NCBI RefSeq assembly: GCF_900142995.1
Contig: NZ_FRCR01000006.1
Location: forward strand, 80,001-144,000
Direction: 5' to 3'
From: Caldanaerovirga acetigignens
Lineage (GTDB): Bacteria > Bacillota > Thermosediminibacteria > Thermosediminibacterales > Thermosediminibacteraceae
Length of the DNA: 64,000 nt
Positions 7,705-15,234 of this stretch are shown one piece after another. The notes below the pieces were generated by a model. The model did not search any database. It was not told the DNA's origin and saw only the letters and a list, made by a program, of their open reading frames with translations. Position numbers and translations under genes: made by a program. Numbering within the stretch: the stretch's first letter is position 1; every line of letters begins with the position of its first letter.

Positions 7705-8166
7705 TTATTTTTCAACTCTTATTTCTGCCTTGCAATTGGGACATTCTGCTTTTCCCTCTTCATCAATGAGATTTTCGTCTATGAATATGATTTCATGGCA
7801 TTTTGGACACTCAATTTCTCGCAAATCCTCATCTAGGTCATCGTATTCATCTTCATCGTAGTCTTCTTCATATTCGTCTTCATATTCATCATCATAATCT
7901 TCCTCATAGTCTTCATCTTCTTCAAAATCATAATCTGAATCTTCATCGCCATAAAAATCATGTTCCAACTGGCCTAGATCTTCATCGATGCTTTCCACAT
8001 ATTCTTGGGTAGCTTCAGAAAATGCCCGCAGGTCATCAATTGCTTCAGCCATTTCTTCCAATACTTTTACTATTTCTATTAACAGCCTTTTTTCTTTTGA
8101 CTCATCCAATCCTAGTCCATCGGCTAATCCTTTTAGGTATGAAACCCTTGACTTTAAATTATCCAT
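7705..8166 (-). CDS. CD1247-like conserved clostridial protein with acidic linker and zinc ribbon
   Basis: This 153-residue protein has three parts. The N-terminal helical domain (about residues 1-65, LKSRVSYLKGLADGLG) is the CD1247 N-terminal family. The middle (about 70-120) is an extreme Asp/Glu/Tyr-rich low-complexity stretch. The C-terminal zinc ribbon has CPKC and CPNC pairs. The gene is conserved between efp and spoIIIAA in clostridia, but its function is unknown. The zinc ribbon suggests nucleic-acid or protein binding; the acidic linker would repel DNA. It ends just before the operon terminator. Confidence 0.8.
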   Translation of the reverse strand: MDNLKSRVSYLKGLADGLGLDESKEKRLLIEIVKVLEEMAEAIDDLRAFSEATQEYVESIDEDLGQLEHDFYGDEDSDYDFEEDEDYEEDYDDEYEDEYEEDYDEDEYDDLDEDLREIECPKCHEIIFIDENLIDEEGKAECPNCKAEIRVEK

Positions 8167-8189
8167 TTTATTTCCTCCCCGTATTTTAT

Positions 8190-8747
8190 TTAGACTCGGC
8201 TTAAATATTCACCGGTCCTAGTATCTACCCTCACTACATCACCCTTTTCTATAAATAGAGGCACTTGAATTACCGCTCCAGTTTCTAAGGTGGCAGGTTT
8301 TGAACCGCCTGTAGCAGTATCACCTTTGAATCCTGGTTCGGTGTCAACCACGGTCAGTTCCACAAAAGTCGGCAATTCAACGCCAATAGGTACTCCTTCG
8401 TAAAACATTACAATTACTTCAAGGTTTTCTTTCAGATACAGTATAGCGTCACCCAGTTGTTCCTTAGTAAGAGGAATCTGTTCGTAAGTCTTAGTATCCA
8501 TAAAATAGTATGTATCGCTAGCCTGATATAAATACTGCATAGTTTTTCTTTCTACTATTGCTCTGTTTAACTTTTCACCCGCTCTAAAGTTGCGTTCAAA
8601 AACTTGCCCTGTTTTAACATTTTTTATTTTTGTCCTTACAAATGCCGCCCCTTTTCCGGGTTTTACGTGCTGGAAATCAATGACCATATAAACTTCTCCA
8701 TCAATTTCAACAGTTATACCAGGTCTTAAATCATTTGTGGAAATCAT
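8190..8747 (-). CDS. efp: Elongation factor P
   Basis: EF-P (185 residues, standard) binds ribosomes stalled at polyproline stretches. The three-domain tRNA-mimic shape is recognisable from [16 protein letters not shown] at the N-terminus, the modification loop [12 protein letters not shown] near residue 30 with its lysine, and the C-terminal domain signature [24 protein letters not shown] precedes the ATG. It follows the Xaa-Pro peptidase by 36 bases, a common pairing in Firmicutes. Confidence 0.97.
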   Translation of the reverse strand: MISTNDLRPGITVEIDGEVYMVIDFQHVKPGKGAAFVRTKIKNVKTGQVFERNFRAGEKLNRAIVERKTMQYLYQASDTYYFMDTKTYEQIPLTKEQLGDAILYLKENLEVIVMFYEGVPIGVELPTFVELTVVDTEPGFKGDTATGGSKPATLETGAVIQVPLFIEKGDVVRVDTRTGEYLSRV

Positions 8748-8783
8748 GACTCTACCTCCATTCTTTGAAATTTTAAAGTTTTG

Positions 8784-9857
8784 TCATAGGCAAATTATGT
8801 CTTTCGGCGATTGAGTTAAATTTATGCAACCATCATTAGTAACTATTACCAAATCTTCAATCCTCACTCCACCAAAACCTTCCACATAAATTCCGGGTTC
8901 AACAGTAACCACCATCCCCGGTAAAAGGCAACCATCGCCTTTTGGACTGAGTCTTGGAGCCTCATGCACTTCTAATCCCACTCCATGACCCAAACCATGG
9001 CCGAAATTTTGGCCAAATCCTTTTTTTTCAATATACTCTCTTGCTATTTTATCCACCTCTTTACAAGGAACTCCTGCTTTGATATGTTCTAACGCTTTTT
9101 TTTGCGCCTCGAGGACAATATTATATATTCTCTCCTTTTCTTTATCCAATTTGCCCAAAAAAACTGTTCGAGTCATATCCGAACAGTAGTGATTAAATTT
9201 TGCACCGAAATCTATTGTCAGAAAATCACCAACTTCAAGCTTTCTAGCGGTAGGTTTTCCGTGCGGAAGTGAACTTCTCGGCCCTGAAGCTACTATCGTC
9301 GGGAAAGCGAGTCCATCAGCTCCGCTTTTTTTCATAAAGTATTCGATTTCAATGGCTATGTCGTTTTCAGAAACGCCCGGGCGGATATAATCTAAAATAT
9401 GTGAAAAAGTCTTATCGGTAATTGATTGGGCTTGTTTTATAAAATCAAGTTCTGTTTCGTCCTTTACCGTTCTCAATTCCTCTACAAGATTCTCCGTGCT
9501 TATGATATCGATTTCATTAAAAAATCTTTTCATTTCTTCATAAGACTTTAATGTCAGATACTGCCTTTCAACAGCAATCTTCTTTACCCCCGTCGACATC
9601 AATTCATGGGCAAGTTTTTCATAAGGGGTAACGTCATATTTTAGTTCTATTACCTCCATATCGGCTGTTTTGCTTTTTGTTTCTTCGACATAGCGAAAGT
9701 CAGTTAAAATAATATCGCGTTCTTTACCTATCACAAGAAAACCTTCACCATCGAATCCACAAAGATAATATTGGTTTTCAGGTTTAAGTATAAGCATCGA
9801 ATCAAAACCTTCATCTACTAACTTCTTGCGTAAATTGCTGATTCTCGTTCGATACAT
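8784..9857 (-). CDS. Xaa-Pro aminopeptidase family M24B
   Basis: This 357-residue cytosolic metallopeptidase removes N-terminal residues ahead of proline. A creatinase-type N-terminal domain spans about 1-130. The pita-bread catalytic domain carries the dinuclear metal ligands in DFGAKF, SDMTRTVF, GHGLGHGVG, VEPGIYV and RIEDL. Start ATG at 9857 lies behind GGGGGTCG. It heads the operon with efp, and its own SigA-type promoter lies 50 bases upstream. Prolidase activity instead of aminopeptidase activity cannot be excluded from sequence alone. Confidence 0.92.
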   Translation of the reverse strand: MYRTRISNLRKKLVDEGFDSMLILKPENQYYLCGFDGEGFLVIGKERDIILTDFRYVEETKSKTADMEVIELKYDVTPYEKLAHELMSTGVKKIAVERQYLTLKSYEEMKRFFNEIDIISTENLVEELRTVKDETELDFIKQAQSITDKTFSHILDYIRPGVSENDIAIEIEYFMKKSGADGLAFPTIVASGPRSSLPHGKPTARKLEVGDFLTIDFGAKFNHYCSDMTRTVFLGKLDKEKERIYNIVLEAQKKALEHIKAGVPCKEVDKIAREYIEKKGFGQNFGHGLGHGVGLEVHEAPRLSPKGDGCLLPGMVVTVEPGIYVEGFGGVRIEDLVIVTNDGCINLTQSPKDIICL

Positions 9858-9908
9858 TGTGCGACCCCCTAAATTTTGCCTTGCACAATAGAACTCAACA
9901 AATCTCCT

Positions 9909-9938
9909 ATTATATTACCATATTTCCCACTATTTGAA
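9909..9938 (-). promoter_or_regulatory. SigA-type promoter of the peptidase-efp operon
   Basis: Minus-strand TTCAAA, an 18-base spacer and a perfect TATAAT stand in the 107-base gap after pilO. Confidence 0.6.
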
Positions 9939-9964
9939 TAGGTACTTTTGAAGATGCCATTTTT

Positions 9965-10510
9965 TTAATGAGTTGCATCCTGCATTGGATAATAAAAAAG
10001 ATTTACTGTTAATGTACTTTTCCATAAGTCAGCTTTACCCGTATATTCCATTATTACTCGACTTACCTTACTTATTCTTTCAAAACTTTCCATGTAGTTT
10101 AAAAATCTTATAAAAGAATCTCTTTTACCTTCCAATGTGATTTCAACTGGAATAACTTTTACCTTTCTTTTACCATTCTCCACAATTTCTCCAGGTTTTA
10201 TGCTAAGAAGGCTAATATTTTCAGCCCTAGCCCAGTTTTCTAACTTAACAATGTAGGTAGATATTTCATCATCCGAAGGGAGTTTCACTAAACTAGTTTC
10301 AATCACTTCATCTATGCTATCTTTATTGCTGTAAATCCCCTGCAACAGGGAGAGAACTGCTCTTTTCTGCTGCACTTCGGCTTTTGTAAAGAGGTACTTT
10401 TCTATCCATCCGTAACTTATTTTGTAAAAAACAATAAAAGTACAGGTTATAAAAAATAAAGACAATAAAATTTTTTCACGTCGAGTTAATTTGTTTCTCA
10501 ATGAAATCAT
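9965..10510 (-). CDS. pilO: Type IV pilus inner-membrane protein PilO-like
   Basis: The 181-residue protein has a short basic N-terminus (TRREKI), one membrane segment (about residues 14-28), a coiled-coil stretch and a ferredoxin-like C-terminal domain with PVEITLEGKRDSFIRFLNY, the PilO signature. PilO pairs with PilN in the periplasm-facing alignment complex and is last in this pilus operon. Its start overlaps the pilN end by about 35 bases. Confidence 0.8.
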   Translation of the reverse strand: MISLRNKLTRREKILLSLFFITCTFIVFYKISYGWIEKYLFTKAEVQQKRAVLSLLQGIYSNKDSIDEVIETSLVKLPSDDEISTYIVKLENWARAENISLLSIKPGEIVENGKRKVKVIPVEITLEGKRDSFIRFLNYMESFERISKVSRVIMEYTGKADLWKSTLTVNLFYYPMQDATH

Positions 10511-11045
10511 CCCCCCGGACGTGGAAAATTATCTCGAAAGTATAAAAATTTTTTTCTGATTCTTTTTCTATAAATCCAAGGTGTGCTTTAGATATTACAT
10601 CGTTGTTATTCTTAAGATTTTCAATTACATACGCAATAGACGAATATTCGGGGGAAATCCCCTTTATTACGCCACTTCCGTCGTCATCTATATCGATAGA
10701 AGTCAAAATCGTACCAGGAGGAGGCGTTTCCAATATTTTTCGGAGGTGCTCGGACATTACTACTCTATCTTTCAATAGTGCATTTATTATTTTCGTTCTT
10801 TCCTGTAAATCTAAATAGAGTTTTTCTGCATCCTTTCCAGAACCAAAAGAAGAACGATAAAAGAAAATAGACTTGTTCAATTCTTCGAGTTCAATTTTTA
10901 ACTTTGATAACAAGGAATTATATCTCAAGACACTAACCGTCATAAAAATAAATAAAACAAGTCCCGAAAAGATAAATGACAGTTTTATTCGTTTTTTCCT
11001 GCCAGTTTTTAAGTATTCTTCGGGTATCAGATTCAATTTGTGCAC
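10476..11045 (-). CDS. pilN: Type IV pilus protein PilN-like
   Basis: The N-terminal motif HKLNLIPEEYL is the conserved PilN tail that docks into PilM. A membrane segment (about residues 24-42), a coiled coil and a fimbrial-assembly domain with TILTSIDIDDDGSGVIKG follow. I chose the GTG at 11045, 7 bases after AGAGGAG and sharing its first base region with the pilM stop (TAGTG), giving 189 residues. Upstream in-frame starts would add residues that bury the docking motif. Confidence 0.85.
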   Translation of the reverse strand: MHKLNLIPEEYLKTGRKKRIKLSFIFSGLVLFIFMTVSVLRYNSLLSKLKIELEELNKSIFFYRSSFGSGKDAEKLYLDLQERTKIINALLKDRVVMSEHLRKILETPPPGTILTSIDIDDDGSGVIKGISPEYSSIAYVIENLKNNNDVISKAHLGFIEKESEKNFYTFEIIFHVRGDDFIEKQINST

Positions 11046-12049
11046 TAGAATGCTCCTCTCAAGGCATAACCTAAAGCACACGAAAATTCCATCTTATCAA
11101 AAGCACTTTTCAAAATTGGGTCTATTTCAATATAAGGAAAGTCGATCTCATCGGCCAGTAGTACTTCTATTCGCGTTTCATTGAAAAAATAGTCTCTCAA
11201 CCCCAATAGCTTTCCCCCGCCGCCAGTAAAAACGGCGGTTTTCACTTCCTCACCTTTTCTTTGTTGAAAATGCTTTATACATCTAATTATCTGAAGCGTC
11301 AAATGATGAATTAAAGGGGCAAGGCATTCTTTAACCTCGCTTTGATAATTTCCAGGATTTATTTTGATTGATTCTGCATCGAACTCATCGAGTGAAAGGA
11401 ATTTAGCTATTAATTTTGTCATAGCATTGCCACCTATAGGAACTGAATAAGTAAAATCTACCTTGCCGCAATCAAAAAGTGTAATTTCAGTCCTTGAAGC
11501 GCCAATGTCGACTACTACCAGATTATGTTCTGCAAACGAGGATTTAAATACCCGTGCAATTGAAAGCGGATAGATATCTATGGCTTCAAGAGCTAGCCCA
11601 AATTTTTCAGCGATGTTAACGTATTCCATTACTTCTCCTTTTAACGATGCAGCCATTAAAATTTCATAAGAATTGGCGTGGGTTTCTATCACTTCATAGT
11701 CTACGACATATTCTCCTTCCAATTGTGCTAATAATTCCCTTTTCTCCCACAAAATAGCTTGTTTTAGTTCTCCAGGTCTCATTTTGGGCAGTTCTATTTT
11801 TTTATAAAGCACTCTATCGTTCGGAATGCCAATAGTTATTTTCTGTTTTCTTAGATGATCTTTTATAAGGTCAAACACAGCATTCAGGTTTTCGCTCAAT
11901 GCTTCCTTTGAATAAAATGGATTCTGCGAACGATTAGGAATAGACAATATATTTTTTATTCTTATTTTATTTTTATATTTTTCTAGTTGAACAATCTTTA
12001 TAGTTTTATTCCCCATATCAATTCCGGCATATCTCGAAAATTTTAACAT
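11045..12049 (-). CDS. pilM: Type IV pilus assembly ATPase-like protein PilM
   Basis: PilM is an actin-fold cytosolic protein that binds ATP and the PilN tail. Visible features are AGIDMGNKTIKIVQL (phosphate 1) near the N-terminus, VVVDIGASRTEITLF (phosphate 2) near residue 180 and AVFTGGGGKLLGL (adenosine motif) near residue 280. I prefer the ATG at 12049 behind AAAGGTG (334 residues); an ATG at 12064 overlapping the comFB stop is possible. It comes before pilN and pilO in the usual M-N-O order. Confidence 0.93.
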   Translation of the reverse strand: MLKFSRYAGIDMGNKTIKIVQLEKYKNKIRIKNILSIPNRSQNPFYSKEALSENLNAVFDLIKDHLRKQKITIGIPNDRVLYKKIELPKMRPGELKQAILWEKRELLAQLEGEYVVDYEVIETHANSYEILMAASLKGEVMEYVNIAEKFGLALEAIDIYPLSIARVFKSSFAEHNLVVVDIGASRTEITLFDCGKVDFTYSVPIGGNAMTKLIAKFLSLDEFDAESIKINPGNYQSEVKECLAPLIHHLTLQIIRCIKHFQQRKGEEVKTAVFTGGGGKLLGLRDYFFNETRIEVLLADEIDFPYIEIDPILKSAFDKMEFSCALGYALRGAF

Positions 12050-12063
12050 AATTTCACCTTTCA

Positions 12064-12348
12064 TCAATGGTGCGGATTATTCCGGACAATCTCTATAGCT
12101 TTTAGTATTTCGACCACTGCATTGGTCTTAAATTGCTGATTCAATAATTGCGTTTTTGCAAAAACTTCGCCGCTTTTTGTTACGACGTATTTAGGAGGTA
12201 AATTGTTTAATGCTATAGCCGCGATATCGTACCTACATCTTTCGCAGTTGCACGCATCTTTTTCGTTTATCAGTCCATCCAAAAGAGAAAATACCACGTC
12301 TTCCATATAATTTTTTAGCCACAACTTTTTCTCCATTTTTTTCTTCAC
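12064..12348 (-). CDS. ComFB family protein (putative cyclic-dinucleotide receptor)
   Basis: This 94-residue protein matches the late-competence ComFB family: an acidic helix, then CNCERCRYDIAAIALNNLPP and KYVVTKSGEVF, ending in a short PHH tail. Recent work on cyanobacterial ComFB proteins describes them as c-di-NMP receptors, so a signalling role is the best inference here. It sits between the pilin genes and pilM and overlaps the latter's upstream ATG, so it is part of the pilus operon. The three cysteines (CxCxxC) may bind zinc. Family call is firm; ligand is not. Confidence 0.82.
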   Translation of the reverse strand: MKKKMEKKLWLKNYMEDVVFSLLDGLINEKDACNCERCRYDIAAIALNNLPPKYVVTKSGEVFAKTQLLNQQFKTNAVVEILKAIEIVRNNPHH

Positions 12349-12358
12349 CTCCGGAGAT

Positions 12359-12847
12359 TCAAGGCTGTCCTCTAATTAAAGCCCCGAAAGGGGTTACGGA
12401 TGTTTTGAAAGTAATGTCTCTTTCTTTACCAGCTTTTAGTACAATTTTCACAACTTTGGAATCTGAATTCTGTCGGAATTCAAGGAAGGAAAGTTCCGCT
12501 ACTGGATTTTTCCCACCGTTTTTTTCCCGGTACAGCGTTCCGTATTCCAAGTAATAATAAACTTTGGAGCAGTCTGCCAACGTTATTTCTATTTTGCTAT
12601 TTGATACAACCTTGACATCTCTTGCCTGCGATATCGCAATTGAAAGTCTATTCATTGCATAGCGAGCATTTTGCAGGTTCGACAAATCTTCCCAACTTTG
12701 ATTATATATTTTCATTCCTGTCACAAGGAATGTATACAATGCAACTAATAAATGGGACAATATTGCTGCTGATAGTATCAGTTCGATAAGGGTCATTCCT
12801 TTTTCGTTTCTAAAATTTCCCGCGATACGTGACGATTCTAAGTCCAT
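12359..12847 (-). CDS. Prepilin-like protein, PilW/GspJ type
   Basis: The 162-residue protein has a class III prepilin signal: a charged leader of 17 residues, then G|MTLIELILSAAIL with Glu at position 5 of the mature sequence and a hydrophobic helix. The globular domain resembles minor pseudopilins (YAMNRLSIAISQARDVKVV). Its 5' end overlaps the preceding pilin gene by 38 bases. No strong ribosome binding site is visible at the ATG, suggesting coupling. It is probably a tip or priming minor pilin. Confidence 0.8.
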   Translation of the reverse strand: MDLESSRIAGNFRNEKGMTLIELILSAAILSHLLVALYTFLVTGMKIYNQSWEDLSNLQNARYAMNRLSIAISQARDVKVVSNSKIEITLADCSKVYYYLEYGTLYREKNGGKNPVAELSFLEFRQNSDSKVVKIVLKAGKERDITFKTSVTPFGALIRGQP

Positions 12848-13193
12848 TGTTATTTTTTGTTCTCACCTCCACGCTAATTTTCATCAAAACATCGTTAACT
12901 TTTTCAATATTTTTGCAAAGAATAAATTCTATCCCGCTCAATTCCACAGTTTCTTCTGCAAGTCCTTCATCTTTTTGAAGTTCTTCAAAGGACAAACTTT
13001 TAATTTCTTCTATTTTCTCCTGGGCTAGTAATGTAGCCGCAGTAATCTCCTTGCTATATTTTGACGCGAAAAGGCTCTGGACAAAAAGACCAACTAATGA
13101 TGCAACCACAATCCCCAGAATTGCAACAGCTACCGCCATTTCGAGTAAAGTAAAACCTTTATCCGCTCTATTATTATTAAGGGGCAGTTTCAC
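12810..13193 (-). CDS. Prepilin-like protein, PilV/GspI type
   Basis: The leader ends in KG|FTLLEMAVAVAILGIVVA, a canonical prepilin peptidase site with Glu5. AATLLAQEKIEEIKSLSFEEL, typical of PilV/GspI minor pilins, follows. The protein is 127 residues and its start overlaps the preceding pilin gene by 17 bases. It is a probable minor pilin of the same complex as its neighbours. Confidence 0.82.
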   Translation of the reverse strand: MKLPLNNNRADKGFTLLEMAVAVAILGIVVASLVGLFVQSLFASKYSKEITAATLLAQEKIEEIKSLSFEELQKDEGLAEETVELSGIEFILCKNIEKVNDVLMKISVEVRTKNNNGLRIVTYRGKF

Positions 13194-13635
13194 TAATTCT
13201 CACTCTTCCTGTAGCCACAGTTATGATGATATAAAGTCTTTTCTTTTGATTCTTCATAGATACTGTACCCCCCTGGTGTGGTGCTCCAGAAGGAGTAAAT
13301 ATCAATGTGTTATCAGGAAAATTAGTCCACAAAAAAGAAATTCCTTTCGGCAAAAATACTCTTGATGACTTAAAACCCTTAAGTATTTGATAATTGTCAC
13401 GCCTGTACACGTCAAATAGGATTTTGTAGTTTTCGCCTTCGGCAATTGCCTGTTGTTGGATAGTTCTTATATCTTGGGACAATTTTTGAGCTGCAAGTTG
13501 CAGTTTAAAACTTTCCATAATATCCTTCATATTAGGAATGACACAAAAATAAATAGCAAAGAAAATTGCTGCTGCCGTAATAGTTTCTATCAACGTGAAG
13601 CCTTTGGAGTCTAACTTTATTCTCAATTGTGTCAC
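13177..13635 (-). CDS. Prepilin-like protein, GspH/FimT type
   Basis: The leader ends KG|FTLIETITAAAIFFAI, with Glu5. The domain that follows contains LAAQKLSQDIRTIQQQAI and a C-terminal TFTPSG-like turn (LIFTPSGAPHQGG), both typical of GspH/FimT pseudopilins. It is 152 residues and sits between the major-type pilin and the PilV-like gene. Confidence 0.82.
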   Translation of the reverse strand: MTQLRIKLDSKGFTLIETITAAAIFFAIYFCVIPNMKDIMESFKLQLAAQKLSQDIRTIQQQAIAEGENYKILFDVYRRDNYQILKGFKSSRVFLPKGISFLWTNFPDNTLIFTPSGAPHQGGTVSMKNQKKRLYIIITVATGRVRISETAP

Positions 13636-13650
13636 CTCAAGAGATAGAAT

Positions 13651-13995
13651 TTAATTTTTGGGGTTTACTGTTAAATTGAAACTGGCACCGTCTGAAGAAC
13701 TATAATTTATGTCAAACTTTCCTATCATCTTATCCCAGCTTTCTTGACTTAAGTAAGTCGGGACTAAAGCTGTTTTTAAGTCATTTATATCGCCTACTGG
13801 ATATTTTTCGTATGCGGTATAATACATTTCAAGGCTGTTTTTGATTATGCTCTCATTAGTTTTAGCTATTTTTTGTTTAGACTCATTTATCAAGCCTGAT
13901 ACGCTAGGAACAGCAACTGTTAGAACCAAAGCAATAATTGCTATGACTATGAGCAGCTCAAGCAACGTAAAACCTCTTTCTCTTTTATTTGCCAA
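13651..13995 (-). CDS. Type IV pilin, probable major subunit (GspG/PilA-like)
   Basis: The short leader MANKRERG is cleaved before FTLLELLIVIAIIALVL, the classical major pilin helix with Glu5. The small globular domain (114 residues in total) has SLEMYYTAYEKYPVGDINDL, typical of GspG-type pilins. It is the first pilin gene after pilC and the best candidate for the fibre subunit. Compared with Gram-negative major pilins it is short and lacks a disulfide pair. Confidence 0.85.
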   Translation of the reverse strand: MANKRERGFTLLELLIVIAIIALVLTVAVPSVSGLINESKQKIAKTNESIIKNSLEMYYTAYEKYPVGDINDLKTALVPTYLSQESWDKMIGKFDINYSSSDGASFNLTVNPKN

Positions 13996-14011
13996 TAAAA
14001 ATCCCCTCTTT

Positions 14012-15217
14012 CTAAAATATAGTATACATGTGAAACATAGGAAGAACTGCCGAGATTACCGCAAAGCCTATAATTACCGACATAATAAGAATTGCCAGCG
14101 GTTCAGCCAAAGCCAATACCCTCTGTTGTAAAGCATTAACTTCGTTATCATAATATTCAGCGGTCTTAAACAAAATTTCATCTAGCTTACCCGATTCCGC
14201 CCCCGTTTGTAACATCTTCAACATAAATATGGGATAAGATGAAGTTCTCAGGGAATTTGCCAATGTTTCTCCTTTTTTTATATTTTCTCTAGCTAATTGC
14301 AACTCCAATTTAAATACACAGTTATTTGTATGGTTTTCAGCAATTTCCATAGCCTTTATCAAAGGTATGCCGCTTGACAATAAAATTCCGAGAATGCTGC
14401 AAAAATTAGATGCGTTGTGGTTTTTTATTAAAAGCCCTAGCAATGGTATGTTAAGTAAAAATATGTCGACTTTGTAAGCCAATTTTAAATTTTTTCTGTA
14501 ATTTTGGTGTATAACTAATATTAATATAACGACTAAACTCAGAATAATCGCAAGTCCTTTTGAATTAACAGCAATAGCTATAAAAATTTGAGTCGGCAAC
14601 GGAAGGTAGATTCCAGCTTGCTCAAACATATTAGAGTATAATGGTATTAAGGTGCTTGATAAAAAATAGCAAACGGCTATACTTATAAGACCCAAAATAG
14701 TCGGATAAATCATGGAGGTTTTAAAACGCTGCTGGTATTTCGCTATGGTATCAAAATACACTGCCAACTTTTTCAGGACGTCTTCTAGCTTACCCGAAAC
14801 TTCCCCCGTTTCCACGGCATATACGAGTATATCCGGAAATATACCCGGTTGATTTTTGAAAGCTTCCGACAAAGTAAAACCCCTATTTAAATCTCTCATC
14901 ATTTTTTTTAAAGTCCTTGCCAGGCCAGGATGGGAACTTTGCTGACATAAGACCGCAAGACAATCTATTACAGGCATGCCTGTTTCAAGCATTCCTGATA
15001 TCTGACGGCAAAGAAATGCCAGCTCATTATATTTTTTATTTAAAGAAATCCCTCCCAAAAAGTACAAAAAAGAATAGAAAGGATGTTTTTTAATGGCGAT
15101 GGGATAGAACCCATTTTTTCTTAAGAGTTCAACGATGTCGGTTTCACTCTGCGCTTCGTAAACTCCATCCAATATTTCCCCTTTCAAGTTTTTACCGCGA
15201 TAGTAATATACAGCCAA
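14012..15217 (-). CDS. pilC: Type IV pilus assembly platform protein PilC
   Basis: PilC (401 residues) is the inner-membrane platform that couples PilB to pilin insertion. Two repeated T2SSF domains are visible (around residues 65-190 and 270-390). They share the pattern FCRQISGMLETGMPVIDCL and FCSILGILLSSGIPLIKAM, with three membrane segments overall. The N-terminus has the usual YYRGKNLKGEILDG. The gene is 17 bases from pilB and 16 from the major pilin gene. Confidence 0.94.
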   Translation of the reverse strand: MAVYYYRGKNLKGEILDGVYEAQSETDIVELLRKNGFYPIAIKKHPFYSFLYFLGGISLNKKYNELAFLCRQISGMLETGMPVIDCLAVLCQQSSHPGLARTLKKMMRDLNRGFTLSEAFKNQPGIFPDILVYAVETGEVSGKLEDVLKKLAVYFDTIAKYQQRFKTSMIYPTILGLISIAVCYFLSSTLIPLYSNMFEQAGIYLPLPTQIFIAIAVNSKGLAIILSLVVILILVIHQNYRKNLKLAYKVDIFLLNIPLLGLLIKNHNASNFCSILGILLSSGIPLIKAMEIAENHTNNCVFKLELQLARENIKKGETLANSLRTSSYPIFMLKMLQTGAESGKLDEILFKTAEYYDNEVNALQQRVLALAEPLAILIMSVIIGFAVISAVLPMFHMYTIF

Positions 15218-15234
15218 TTAGAAGAACACCTCTT

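Noticed and set aside
7803..8012. A His/Leu-rich plus-strand frame
   Set aside because: It is the antisense of the Asp/Glu/Tyr tract of the CD1247-like protein.
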